NCBI GenBank assembly: GCA_947259625.1
Contig: CAMYMY010000021.1
Span: 1-21,658, forward strand
Direction: 5' to 3'
Length of the DNA stretch: 21,658 bases
DNA from: an uncultured Kiloniellales bacterium
Lineage (GTDB): Bacteria > Pseudomonadota > Alphaproteobacteria > Kiloniellales > JAKSDN01
Part shown: piece by piece, positions 14,913 through 21,658 of the stretch
Layout of the letters: every line of letters starts with the position of its first letter
Numbering within the stretch: the first letter of the stretch is position 1
Position numbers and translations under genes: made by a program
The notes under the pieces: generated by a model
Told to the model about the DNA's origin: nothing
The model's database searches: none
What the model saw: the letters and a program-made list of their open reading frames with translations, nothing else

Positions 14913-16103
14913 TTGCGCAACATCCATCTACCCGTCTGGCTGGGCGCCCGCGCCCTGCCGCGGCCTGCCACCTTCGTCGCGCTGTTCACGCTGGCGGTGT
15001 TGCCGCGCACCCTGCTGATTACCGTGCTGCCGCTCGAGGCGCTGGCTTTTCTGGGCAGCGCCCAGAAGGTCAGCGTGCTCTACCTCTGCGTTTCCCTGGT
15101 CGGCCTGTGCGGCAGCCTGTCGATCCCCTGGCTGGTGCACCGGCTGCGCCGGCGCTGGGTGTTCAGCCTGGGGGCGCTCAGCATGGCCAGCGCCGCCCTT
15201 TTGTTCACCTTCCAGGCCTTTCCGGCCTTCGTCACCGGCATGGTGTTTCACGTTTTCGCGGTGGCGTCGCTCGAGATTTCGCTGAACCTCTATCTGATGG
15301 ATCACGTCCCGCGCCGGGAGCTGAACCGCTTCGAGCCGCTCCGGGTGTTCTTCGCCGGCAGCGCCTTCACGCTGGGTCCCTGGCTCGGCGTTTATGTTCG
15401 GAGCCACCTGGATCACGGCGCGCCCTTCGCCTTGACCGCTCTGGCCGCGCTGGTTCTGTTCGGATACTTCTGGTTCCTGCGCCTGACCGAGAACCCGGTG
15501 GTGGCGCCCATGAAGCGCCCGCCGCCCAAGCCGCTCGTCTATCTGCCGCGGTTCTTCGGCCAGCCGCGGCTGCGCTTGGCCTGGGTGCTCGCCGTCGGCC
15601 GTTCGGCCTGGTGGTCCATGTTCTTCATCTACGCGCCGATCTATGCGGTGACTTCCGGCCTGGGCGAGGTCGCCGGCGGCGCCATCGTCTCGGCCGGCTC
15701 GGCCTGCGTCTTCCTGGCGCCGCTGTGGGGCCGGCTCGGCCGCCGCTTCGGCATGCGCCGCCTGCTGGTCGGCGGCTATGTCGCCGGCGGCCTGACCACG
15801 ATGGCGGTCGCGGCGATCGCCGGGGCGCCCTGGCTCGGCGCCGCGGCACTGCTGCTCGCCGCCTTTGCCACCGGCAGCATCGACGGCGCCGGCAACCTGC
15901 CGTTCCTGCGCGCGGTGCACCCCCTGGAACGCCCGGAGATGACCACGGTCTTCGCGACCTACCGCGACGCCGCGCAGTTGGCGCCGCCCGGGGTCTTCTC
16001 GGTGCTGCTCAGGTTCTTCGAGCTGCCGGCGGTCTTCGCCGCGGGGGGCGCTGCCCTGCTGGTCCTGTCCTACTATGCCCGCTTCATCCCACGCCGGCTT
16101 TAG
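14913..16103 (+). CDS. MFS-type transporter, putative
   Basis: The 396-residue protein has about 11-12 hydrophobic helices in two halves linked by a basic loop (EN-PVVAPMKRPPPKP, about 190-205), the usual major facilitator layout. Charged cytoplasmic turns such as HRLRRRW after helix 2 and GRLGRRFGMRR between helices in the second half resemble the MFS motif A and its repeat. The substrate is unknown. The start is TTG (14913) with GAGGAAG immediately upstream; I see no ATG alternative that keeps the first helix. A GC-rich terminator-like hairpin follows 36 bp after the stop. Confidence 0.75.
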   Translation: MRNIHLPVWLGARALPRPATFVALFTLAVLPRTLLITVLPLEALAFLGSAQKVSVLYLCVSLVGLCGSLSIPWLVHRLRRRWVFSLGALSMASAALLFTFQAFPAFVTGMVFHVFAVASLEISLNLYLMDHVPRRELNRFEPLRVFFAGSAFTLGPWLGVYVRSHLDHGAPFALTALAALVLFGYFWFLRLTENPVVAPMKRPPPKPLVYLPRFFGQPRLRLAWVLAVGRSAWWSMFFIYAPIYAVTSGLGEVAGGAIVSAGSACVFLAPLWGRLGRRFGMRRLLVGGYVAGGLTTMAVAAIAGAPWLGAAALLLAAFATGSIDGAGNLPFLRAVHPLERPEMTTVFATYRDAAQLAPPGVFSVLLRFFELPAVFAAGGAALLVLSYYARFIPRRL

Positions 16104-16138
16104 ACACGGCCCATCTGGAACCGCCGTGCCGAAAGAAA

Positions 16139-16170
16139 GACCCCGCCGGGTGGGTCGCTCCGGCGGGGTC
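16139..16170. terminator. Terminator-like hairpin downstream of the MFS gene
   Basis: GACCCCGCCGG and CCGGCGGGGTC form a perfect 11-bp stem around a 10-nt loop, flanked on the left by GAAAGAAA. The T-rich tail (TCTTTCTTTC) lies on the minus-strand side, whereas the plus-strand side reads GCTCTGATC. It may therefore work better against minus-strand transcription, or act on both strands. Confidence 0.6.
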
Positions 16171-16298
16171 GCTCTGATCAGGGAAGGGGAGGTTGCTGTA
16201 CAGGGACGCCTGAACGTCCAGGACAAGTTCAGGGTGAGCCAGTTTGATTAACGAAAAGTAAATTTTTCCATGAATATGAAATAAATTCGTACTTTCGG

Positions 16299-17093
16299 AT
16301 GACGGGCCGGGCAGGGGCCGAAGCGCCCCTCCCGGGAATCGAGATAGGGGCGACTTGGATGGCGAACCTGCGCGACGACGGCGTGCAACAGGTTTTCGCG
16401 TCGGCCATGGCCGACCTTCACCGATCCTGGCGGAAGCTGGCCGCGCACGAGCGACGGCAGAGCCTGCAGGCCGCCGTCGACGGCGCCGCGAACGCGGTAC
16501 AAAAACCGAGTTGGGAGGTGATCTGCCGGACCCTTGCGCCCGGTCAGGACGGTCAACTGAGATGCGACAGGAACAACTGGAGCCTGGAGGTCGCCGACGC
16601 CTTCGTCGAGGGGACGATCGAGGACGGGGAGGCCTGGCTACGCACCGTGTCGATGGTCTACCACGAGATGCGCCACGGCGAGCAGTGGTACCTCTGCGCC
16701 CAGGCGGTCTTGGCGGAACAGTTCCCGCTGCCCTGCGGCGCCCAGCCCGCGGACCCGGCGGCGGGCGTTGCCGAGAGCGACCTGCGCGACACCATGGGGC
16801 TGCCCGGCGCCATTGTGCAGTATGCGGCCCAGCGCCGGAGCCAGTTTCCCCATGACCTGATTTCCGTAACGCGCGGCTGGTACGACTCCCTCTTCGGCGC
16901 GCGCCGCCGGCCGCAAGACCGCATGCGGGAGACGATCCAGCATGGCGGCAAGGCCGCGGATCATGTGCATCTTCCCGAAGAGCAGGACGCCTGGGACCTG
17001 CAGCAGTCCGTTCTCGAGAAGAGCAAGGCCCTGATCGGATCCTCCTTGGACACCCGGGCCTATGCCGCCCTGCGCAGCCTGTTCGGCGAGTGA
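16299..17093 (+). CDS. Uncharacterised HExxH-motif protein, putative zinc peptidase-like
   Basis: 264 residues, with no signal peptide or membrane helix. The motif VSMVYHEMRHGEQWY contains HEMRH (122-126), an HExxH zinc-binding pattern within a helix. A second motif near the C-terminus, HLPEEQDAW (224-232), could supply a further acidic ligand. I recall similar Y-HExRH-xEQW and LPEExDAW pairs in uncharacterised bacterial proteins, some encoded near extracellular contractile injection systems. No such system is visible here. An AT-rich 45-bp block just upstream (16242-16290) is the likely promoter region. ATG 16299 lacks a ribosome-binding site, whereas in-frame ATG 16359 has AGATAGGGG 8 nt upstream and may be the true start. 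Function unknown. Confidence 0.7.
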   Translation: MTGRAGAEAPLPGIEIGATWMANLRDDGVQQVFASAMADLHRSWRKLAAHERRQSLQAAVDGAANAVQKPSWEVICRTLAPGQDGQLRCDRNNWSLEVADAFVEGTIEDGEAWLRTVSMVYHEMRHGEQWYLCAQAVLAEQFPLPCGAQPADPAAGVAESDLRDTMGLPGAIVQYAAQRRSQFPHDLISVTRGWYDSLFGARRRPQDRMRETIQHGGKAADHVHLPEEQDAWDLQQSVLEKSKALIGSSLDTRAYAALRSLFGE

Positions 17094-17305
17094 TCGGAGC
17101 ACGTCCTTGCGCCAAAGGTCGGGGCGTGGGGTGCGAGAGTCCGTAGGTCCGGCCGGGCTCTGAGCGGGGGAGCGATGCCCGCATCGCATGGCGAAAGCCG
17201 GCGAACGGCCGTTAAGGGTTGGTGAAGGACTGGCCACGTAGTCTCCGCGGACCCGGCGCAGGCGTACAGCCGCGAAACCGACCCGCATCGGCGGCGGAGG
17301 GAACG

Positions 17306-17482
17306 ATGCCAGTCTATGTCTTGGCCTTTGGCGTGGCGTTCAGCTTCTTCATGTTCGTCATTCCCAGCAAGTCGTTTATCAGCAAGGTCATCCTTTGTAT
17401 CGGACTGTCTGCCGGGGCCAACCTCCTGTTCGTGATTTTCGCGCCGGAGTGGGCCATGACGGTTCTGGGCGCAAACGAATAA
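17306..17482 (+). CDS. Small hydrophobic membrane protein, 58 residues
   Basis: The frame has two hydrophobic stretches, VYVLAFGVAFSFFMFVI and VILCIGLSAGANLLFVIFA, joined by a short basic turn (PSKSFISK). It ends EWAMTVLGANE. ATG 17306 is preceded by GGAGGGAACG, a good ribosome-binding site. The longer frame from 17219 adds only Arg/Pro-rich sequence. I do not recognise the family; the clear two-helix pattern and good ribosome-binding site make it a credible gene. It lies between the HExxH gene and convergent mtgA. Confidence 0.6.
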   Translation: MPVYVLAFGVAFSFFMFVIPSKSFISKVILCIGLSAGANLLFVIFAPEWAMTVLGANE

Positions 17483-17645
17483 GGTTCGGCGGCACTGGCT
17501 TGGGTCTACGACTGCCGCGGGTTTGAGTTCCGCCCTCTTGTCCGAGTCCGCCGCATCCCGTCTTTCTTTCTGCGGGCTGCGCGAACGTACAGCGCCCCGC
17601 GCCTTTGCCAGCCGAGTTTTCGGGTAACGGACGGGCGTCGTCGGA

Positions 17646-18341
17646 TCAGGCGCGCGTGCAGGTCAGCAGCGGACCGAGATAGGTCATGCGGTCACGGGTC
17701 GCTCGCACACGGCTCTGGATATAGGCGGTCGGCCTGGACGGCGACCATTTGCGGGGATTGGGCAGGACCGCGGCCAGCAAGGCCGCCTCGCGCCGGTTCA
17801 GCCGGGACGCGGGCTTGTGGAAGTTGGCCCGAGCGGCGGCTTCGATGCCGTAGATGCCAGGCCCCCATTCGGCGATGTTGAGATAGACCTCGAGTATCCT
17901 CTGCTTGTCCCAGAGGGCCTCCAGCAGAATGGTCAGCGGCGCTTCGGCGACCTTGCGGACATAATCTCGGCCCGGCCAGAGGTAGAGATTCTTGGCGGTC
18001 TGCATGGTGATCGTGCTGGCGCCGCGCAGGCGCTCGCCCTTGTAATAGTCGGACACGGCCTCGAAGAGCTGGCCCCAGTCGACCCCGGAATGGGCGCAAA
18101 AGTTGTTGTCCTCCAGGGCGATCACGGCGTTGACCACGTTGGGCGAGATCTTGGACAGGGGCACCCAGTCCTTCTTGATGCCCTCGCCCTCGAACATGCG
18201 GATCACCATCAGGGGCGTGAAGGGGGGTGGCACCTCGCGGAACAGCAGGGCGAGCGCCACCGGCGCGATCAGGACGGTGCCCAGCGTCCAGAACACGATC
18301 CATCGGAGTCGGCTTGCCAAGGTGCGACGCTTGCGGGACAT
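17646..18341 (-). CDS. mtgA: Monofunctional biosynthetic peptidoglycan transglycosylase
   Basis: The 231-residue protein polymerises lipid II into glycan strands at the outer face of the inner membrane. It has one N-terminal anchor (about 12-34) and a GT51 domain: catalytic Glu77 in VNAVIALEDNNFCAHSGVDW, RGASTITMQTAKNLYLWPGR, RKVAEAPLTILLEALWDKQR and ILEVYLNIAEWGPGIYGIEA. There is no transpeptidase domain, and the length matches MtgA rather than class A PBPs. I chose the ATG at 18341 because the anchor follows it directly; upstream in-frame sequence is Arg-rich. It is convergent with the small membrane gene. Confidence 0.95.
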   Translation of the reverse strand: MSRKRRTLASRLRWIVFWTLGTVLIAPVALALLFREVPPPFTPLMVIRMFEGEGIKKDWVPLSKISPNVVNAVIALEDNNFCAHSGVDWGQLFEAVSDYYKGERLRGASTITMQTAKNLYLWPGRDYVRKVAEAPLTILLEALWDKQRILEVYLNIAEWGPGIYGIEAAARANFHKPASRLNRREAALLAAVLPNPRKWSPSRPTAYIQSRVRATRDRMTYLGPLLTCTRA

Positions 18342-18827
18342 ATCGGTAGCTTGGCTCGATCCCTTATACAAAGGTATTGGCCTCCGGCGGCCGAGACGTC
18401 GCCGGGATCCGCCCACGGGCAGGACGGCCCGCGCAGAACGGCTCGCATGGTGGCGGTATAGTCTGAAGGTCTCGTAAATATCAAGGGCCCGACGGCCGGG
18501 CGCGTCGGCCGGGCGCGTCGATCCAGCGCAGGGCCGTTCCTTACCCGGTCCCGGAGGCACAGACCCGCGGACCCGGGCGATCCGGAGCGGGGCGCCGCGG
18601 CTCCGTGTCAAATTTCGGGCGTGCCCGGCCCCGCGGCCCATGTTCCGGGGGTGTGCGCCGCCACCGTCGGCTGAAACGCGCCGTGGTCTCTCTAGGCTAC
18701 ACCAAATCTTAAGCGTTTACTGTTGTCTTGTCCGAGAACGCGCTTGGATATCCGCCGAATCTTTTCTCTTGAACAGGCGAGTCTTGGTGCCGACAAATCA
18801 AACCGAGAGGAATTTTGTAGGAGTTTC
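18342..18827. other. Divergent intergenic region between mtgA and the DUF2914 gene
   Basis: About 485 bp without a convincing gene. An AT-containing stretch at 18352-18375 (TCCCTTATACAAAGG) may carry the mtgA promoter on the minus strand. A 13-bp near-perfect tandem repeat, G(A/T)CGGCCGGGCGC twice, lies at 18491-18516. The stretch 18700-18735 (AATCTTAAGCGTTTACTGTT) is the best candidate promoter region for the DUF2914 gene. Confidence 0.45.
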
Positions 18828-19346
18828 ATGATGACATTTGCCAGAATCAGCAGCCGCGTGGCCGGAGCGGTTCTTGGAGCGCTCCTTGCGGTCCCCTTCC
18901 TGACGGCCCAGCCGGCTGCGGCCCAAAGCTCGATCGTGATCCGCGATTTCGTCCTGACGCACGGCATCTATGAGAGGGAGCCGGTCGGCACGACGGAGAC
19001 CTTCGCGTCCGCGGACGAGCGCGGGTACGCCTTTGCCCGGATCGCCAATGACGGGTCCCCCACCCAGGTCTCCTTCGTCTGGTACTATGGCGACGAAATG
19101 CATGCCTCCATCGACATGAACATCGGCACCTCCGGGGGCTGGCGTACTTGGAGCAGCATCAACCTTCGGCCCGGCAACTGGCGCGTCAAGCTGCAGGACG
19201 CCGGCGGCGCGGTGATCGCCGAGCGCTCGTTCATGGTCGAGCATACCGGCGGAGCTTCCGCCACCTCGGGCATGAAAGATCAGAGCAGCAACACCCCCAG
19301 CTCGCCCTCCTACGGCGGCTGGACCGGCCAGCACGACGGCGGCTGA
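18828..19346 (+). CDS. Secreted DUF2914-domain protein
   Basis: 172 residues with a signal peptide: basic start, hydrophobic VAGAVLGALLAVPFL, and an AAA-Q cleavage site after about residue 32. The mature part contains a DUF2914-like beta domain: DERGYAFARIANDG, the W-rich strand VSFVWYYGDEMHASIDMNIG, GGWRTWSSINLRPGNWRVKL and the closing AERSFMVEH. A Ser/Gly/Thr-rich tail ends in GGWTGQHDGG. The function of the domain is unknown; it is presumed periplasmic here. AGGAG at 18819-18823 supports the start; the adjacent in-frame ATG at 18831 is equally possible. A terminator-like hairpin follows 35 nt after the stop. Confidence 0.8.
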   Translation: MMTFARISSRVAGAVLGALLAVPFLTAQPAAAQSSIVIRDFVLTHGIYEREPVGTTETFASADERGYAFARIANDGSPTQVSFVWYYGDEMHASIDMNIGTSGGWRTWSSINLRPGNWRVKLQDAGGAVIAERSFMVEHTGGASATSGMKDQSSNTPSSPSYGGWTGQHDGG

Positions 19347-19381
19347 CCGCTGCGCTGACTATCATCAGCACTGTCTCTTCC

Positions 19382-19415
19382 CGAAAGCCGGGGGCCGCGA
19401 GGTCTCCGGCTTTCG
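19382..19415 (+). terminator. Rho-independent-type terminator after the DUF2914 gene
   Basis: CGAAAGCCGG and CCGGCTTTCG form a perfect 10-bp stem around a 14-nt loop, followed by TCTATC. The stem's own TTT run and its position just after the stop support termination, although a classical U-tract is absent. Confidence 0.6.
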
Positions 19416-19564
19416 TCTATCAGGGACCGGACGACGCGGCCCCAGGGCGCGCCAGCCGGCCCACCCTCGAAATCTGCCCGTGACAGGGATTCGGGCCGGG
19501 GGCAAGATAGCGGTAACACCGCTCCTGGAACGGGGTCGGACATCCGGCAAAGGGAGGCTGTGCA

Positions 19565-19987
19565 ATGCTCCGCAAGATCATCCCCGACGTGATTCGCGAT
19601 CCGCAGCCGGTTCATTTGCCGGCCGCGGCAGGCGTGCGCGCAGCGGCCAGGCTGATGCGCGACCGCAATGTCGGCTCGGTCTTGATCATCGAGGACGGAC
19701 GGCTAGAGGGAATCTTCACCGAGCGCGACATGGTCCATCGGGTGGTCGCGGAGGGCCGTGACCCCGACGGCACGGCGCTGGGCGAGGTGATGACCCGGGA
19801 CCCCGACACCGTCCCGCCCGACACCACGGCCCTGGACGCGCTGCGCCGCATGCAGGACGGCGGCTACCGGCATCTGCCGGTGGTCGAGGCGGGAAAGGTC
19901 GTCGCGGTCGTGTCCCGCCGCGACTTCCTGGGCGGGGAAAAGGCGCGGCTGGACGACGAGACGGCCATGTGGGAGCGGATCGGCTGA
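19565..19987 (+). CDS. CBS-domain pair protein
   Basis: The 140-residue protein consists almost entirely of two CBS motifs. The first is about residues 15-65, with NVGSVLIIEDGRLEGIFTERD. The second is about 78-125, with TALDALRRMQDGGYRHLPVV and VVAVVSRRDF. Such pairs bind adenosyl nucleotides (AMP, ATP, SAM) and act as energy sensors. GGGAGG is 7 nt upstream of ATG 19565. It is a stand-alone gene with no enzyme domain, so its target is unknown. Confidence 0.88.
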   Translation: MLRKIIPDVIRDPQPVHLPAAAGVRAAARLMRDRNVGSVLIIEDGRLEGIFTERDMVHRVVAEGRDPDGTALGEVMTRDPDTVPPDTTALDALRRMQDGGYRHLPVVEAGKVVAVVSRRDFLGGEKARLDDETAMWERIG

Positions 19988-20120
19988 ACCGTCGGAGCCG
20001 GGCCGAGGCCCAAGCCGCAGGACTGCGGTCCGGGCAGCACAATATCTTTACCAATTCACCGGTATGACATGTGGTCCGGGGAGTCCGAAGGTCGATCCGG
20101 GGGAAGGGAAGAGTGGGCCT

Positions 20121-20786
20121 ATGGAGCAGACGAAGCCAAGAAAACCGGCCAGCCAAAGGAAGCCGAGCCGCCAGACGGTGCCGATCGGCCAGACGATGGC
20201 GAACGGCCGGGCGGTGCCGGACGATCGGAACAAGCCCAAGGTCCAGAGGGAGCGGGTAAAGAGAGGCAGACAGGTCCGGCTGATCGGCAAGGTCTTCGAT
20301 TTCACGTTCTATGCCATCATCGTCGTCTGCATGCTGGCCGTCGCCCTGTTCTGGCTGCCCAAGTGGGAGGCGCTGGTGACGGCCGCGGTGATCTTCCTGA
20401 TCTCCGCCGGCATGATCATTCACGTGTCCTTCTCGTCGTCCCAGAAGCAGAGGATCCACGAGGCGCCCTATCACGAGATCAACTACAAGCTCTTCTCGCC
20501 CTTCGCGCTGGTGTTCTCCTTCGCCACCATCTGCTACCTGTTGAACGGGTTCCAGCCGCAGTTCTTCGTCAACACGACGAACGCCTCGATCGTCGATTTC
20601 TCGGTCTTCGCGGTCGACAACATCTTCCGTGTGATCTTCTGGGACGTGCCCGAGATCTACGGCCTCTCGGCGACCCCCATCACCCACAACGTCGACAGCC
20701 TGCTGATCTCCACCTTCGTGTTCCTGTTCCGGGCGCTCATCGGCCTCAGCCTGATCAAGATGGTGATCCTGTTCCTGAGGAACTGA
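20121..20786 (+). CDS. Four-helix membrane protein with basic N-terminal tail, unknown function
   Basis: 221 residues. The first 55 are polar, basic and low-complexity (MEQTKPRKPASQRKPSRQTV and on). Four hydrophobic helices follow at about 59-80, 84-104, 124-143 and 193-218. Between the last two lies a conserved-looking segment, VDFSVFAVDNIFRVIFWDVP. I see no channel selectivity filter or enzyme motif. ATG 20121 has GGGAAGAG upstream; the frame extends to 20064. The competing frame 20069-20803 has an Arg/Pro-rich translation and is a shadow. The stop codon is followed after 2 nt by structured repeat copy B. Confidence 0.75.
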   Translation: MEQTKPRKPASQRKPSRQTVPIGQTMANGRAVPDDRNKPKVQRERVKRGRQVRLIGKVFDFTFYAIIVVCMLAVALFWLPKWEALVTAAVIFLISAGMIIHVSFSSSQKQRIHEAPYHEINYKLFSPFALVFSFATICYLLNGFQPQFFVNTTNASIVDFSVFAVDNIFRVIFWDVPEIYGLSATPITHNVDSLLISTFVFLFRALIGLSLIKMVILFLRN

Positions 20787-20788
20787 TA

Positions 20789-20941
20789 CCAGGGCGCCGA
20801 TGACGAGAGTCATCGGCGCCCTGGCAAGCGCGACCGCGCGCCCGCAGCGAAGCGAGGACAGCCAAGCAGACGGATGTCTGCGCCCGGCGCTTGAGGGGCA
20901 ACAGGCGAGTCCAGTCATGGGCTCGTCGGCATGACGTCGGT
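20789..20941 (+). repeat. Structured dispersed repeat, copy B
   Basis: This 153-nt element is homologous to 804-953. It opens 2 nt after a stop codon with a perfect 16-bp stem (20789-20804 with 20809-20824) and a GAGA loop. The near-identical core follows (20825-20926), with the GCAGAC-GGAT-GTCTGC hairpin at 20866-20881. The 3' stem GTCGGC/GTCGGT has loop ATGAC (20925-20941); it keeps pairing through three G:U pairs and one compensated pair relative to copy A. The ATG in this loop (20931) is the first possible start of the RES gene. The element therefore occupies the place where a RES antitoxin gene normally sits. Confidence 0.8.
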
Positions 20942-21425
20942 CCGACACCTGACGGCGCCGATGCGGGTCTTCCGGATCGGCGATCCCGAGGGCCGATATC
21001 CCATCTACAGCGGCGAAGGCGCGGCGCGCGCCGAGGGGCGCTGGCACGAAAAGGGCCAGGACGTCATCTACGCCGCCGAGCACTACGCCACCGCCATGCT
21101 TGAGAAGCTGGCCCACTACAACGGTCTGCTGCCGCCCAACCAGCACTTCATCGAGATCGCGATTCCCGTCGGCACGTCCTACGAGGAGGTCACCAAGGAC
21201 AGCCTGCCGGATTGGAGTCGTCCCGAGGGCCATGCGGCCCGGGCCTTCGGATCGGCGTGGCTCCGGTCCCGGCGCTCGGCGATCCTGATCGTCCCAAGCT
21301 ATGTCGCGCGCGAGGACTCGAACGTCTTGATCAATCCGCACCATCCCGACGCCAAGGCGATCCGGCCCGGACGGGAAAAGCCCCTATTCTGGGACGCCCG
21401 CCTGTTTGCCGCGAGAGACGGGTAG
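20931..21425 (+). CDS. RES-domain protein, toxin-like, without visible antitoxin
   Basis: 164 residues matching the RES family, NAD+-degrading or ADP-ribosylating toxins of RES-Xre modules. Key features are MRVFRIGDP with the early Arg (15), GEGAARAEGRW (28-38, GRW motif), DVIYAAEHYATAMLEKLAH (44-62; Tyr47 and Glu58), and the C-terminal hydrophobic VPSYVAREDSNVLINPHHPD. Partner antitoxins (Xre/DUF2384) are normally encoded immediately upstream; here the upstream gene is a membrane protein and the gap is filled by the structured repeat. ATG 20931 lies in the repeat's terminal hairpin. In-frame ATG 20961, just before MRVFRI, may be the true start. Neither has a strong Shine-Dalgarno sequence. 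Confidence 0.82.
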   Translation: MTSVRHLTAPMRVFRIGDPEGRYPIYSGEGAARAEGRWHEKGQDVIYAAEHYATAMLEKLAHYNGLLPPNQHFIEIAIPVGTSYEEVTKDSLPDWSRPEGHAARAFGSAWLRSRRSAILIVPSYVAREDSNVLINPHHPDAKAIRPGREKPLFWDARLFAARDG

Positions 21426-21530
21426 CGCGGAGACTCGCGAGCCCCCTTTAGCCCTTTGAAACCTTATCCCTGTATCCAGACGGGTCGCGCCCTGCCTTCG
21501 GGGCGCCCCCGACAAGGACCTCGCCGCCTC

Positions 21531-21658
21531 ATGACCCCTCCGCCCCCCGCCCTCGAGCTGACCGGCCTCACCAAGGCCTTCGACCGGCCGGCGGTCGATG
21601 GGCTGGATCTCAGGGTCCGGGCCGGGGAGTTCTATGCCCTGCTGGGGCCCAACGGGGC
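21531..21658 (+). CDS. ABC transporter ATP-binding protein (5' partial)
   Basis: The first 42 residues are visible before the window ends. They read ALELTGLTKAFDRPAVDGLD, then LRVRAGEFYALLGPNGA, the start of the Walker A loop. This opening is typical of export-type (DrrA/CcmA-like) ABC ATPases. A weak AAGGA lies upstream of ATG 21531. The substrate and permease lie beyond the window. Confidence 0.88.
   Translation, partial: MTPPPPALELTGLTKAFDRPAVDGLDLRVRAGEFYALLGPNG

Noticed and set aside
16139..16170. Evidence for a minus-strand gene ending near 16171, from the T-rich tail on that strand
   Set aside because: No minus-strand frame to the right has any protein-like features; the hairpin is better treated as a bidirectional terminator after the MFS gene.
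20069..20803. 244-residue plus-strand frame overlapping the four-helix protein
   Set aside because: Its translation is Arg/Pro/Gly-rich with no hydrophobic helices, whereas the frame from 20121 gives clear membrane segments and has a ribosome-binding site.
19716..21344. 542-residue minus-strand frame
   Set aside because: It is antisense to the CBS, membrane and RES genes, with typical high-GC shadow composition (Asp/Arg/His/Gln-rich).

Overview
The window is GC-rich (roughly two thirds G+C), tightly coded on both strands, and typical of an alphaproteobacterium. The gene types (speD-speE pair, AidB, a non-pyrrolysine MttB-like protein, MtgA, DUF2914, CBS-pair and REC-only proteins) and the palindromes built on CCGGGCTTGACCCGG fit a Rhodospirillales/Kiloniellales-like lineage. 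That placement is an inference from style and gene content, not from a marker gene.

Layout: 1-330 is mostly non-coding, with a possible minus-strand gene start running off the left edge. 331-801 is a YbaK/ProX-type tRNA-editing protein. It is followed by copy A of a structured repeat (804-953) and then a long-chain acyl-CoA synthetase (1279-3069). 3117-3519 is a cluster of REP/BIME-like palindromes with a 61-bp tandem duplication. The minus strand then carries speE and speD (spermidine synthesis, 4-nt overlap) and a PIN-toxin/ribbon-helix-helix antitoxin pair with an operator-like repeat. Next come an AidB-type acyl-CoA dehydrogenase, a YjdF/DUF2238 membrane protein, an MttB-family methyltransferase and a 1021-residue membrane-bound hybrid histidine kinase. 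On the plus strand follow a single-domain response regulator, an MFS transporter, an unrecognised HExxH protein and a 58-residue membrane peptide. mtgA is on the minus strand. The right end (plus) holds a secreted DUF2914 protein, a CBS-pair protein, a four-helix membrane protein, copy B of the structured repeat (20789-20941), a RES-domain toxin-like protein and the start of an ABC transporter ATPase.

Most genes are independent housekeeping or accessory functions rather than one pathway. The coherent units are speD-speE, the VapBC-like module, and possibly the hybrid kinase with the REC protein encoded divergently from it.

The most unusual signal is a pair of about 150-nt repeats roughly 20 kb apart. 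Each starts exactly 2 nt after the stop codon of an unrelated gene. The cores are almost identical, while the terminal hairpins have diverged by compensatory base-pair changes, which is the signature of selection on RNA (or single-stranded DNA) structure. Copy B runs into the first codons of an orphan RES gene that has no visible antitoxin partner. I could not match this element to a named family.
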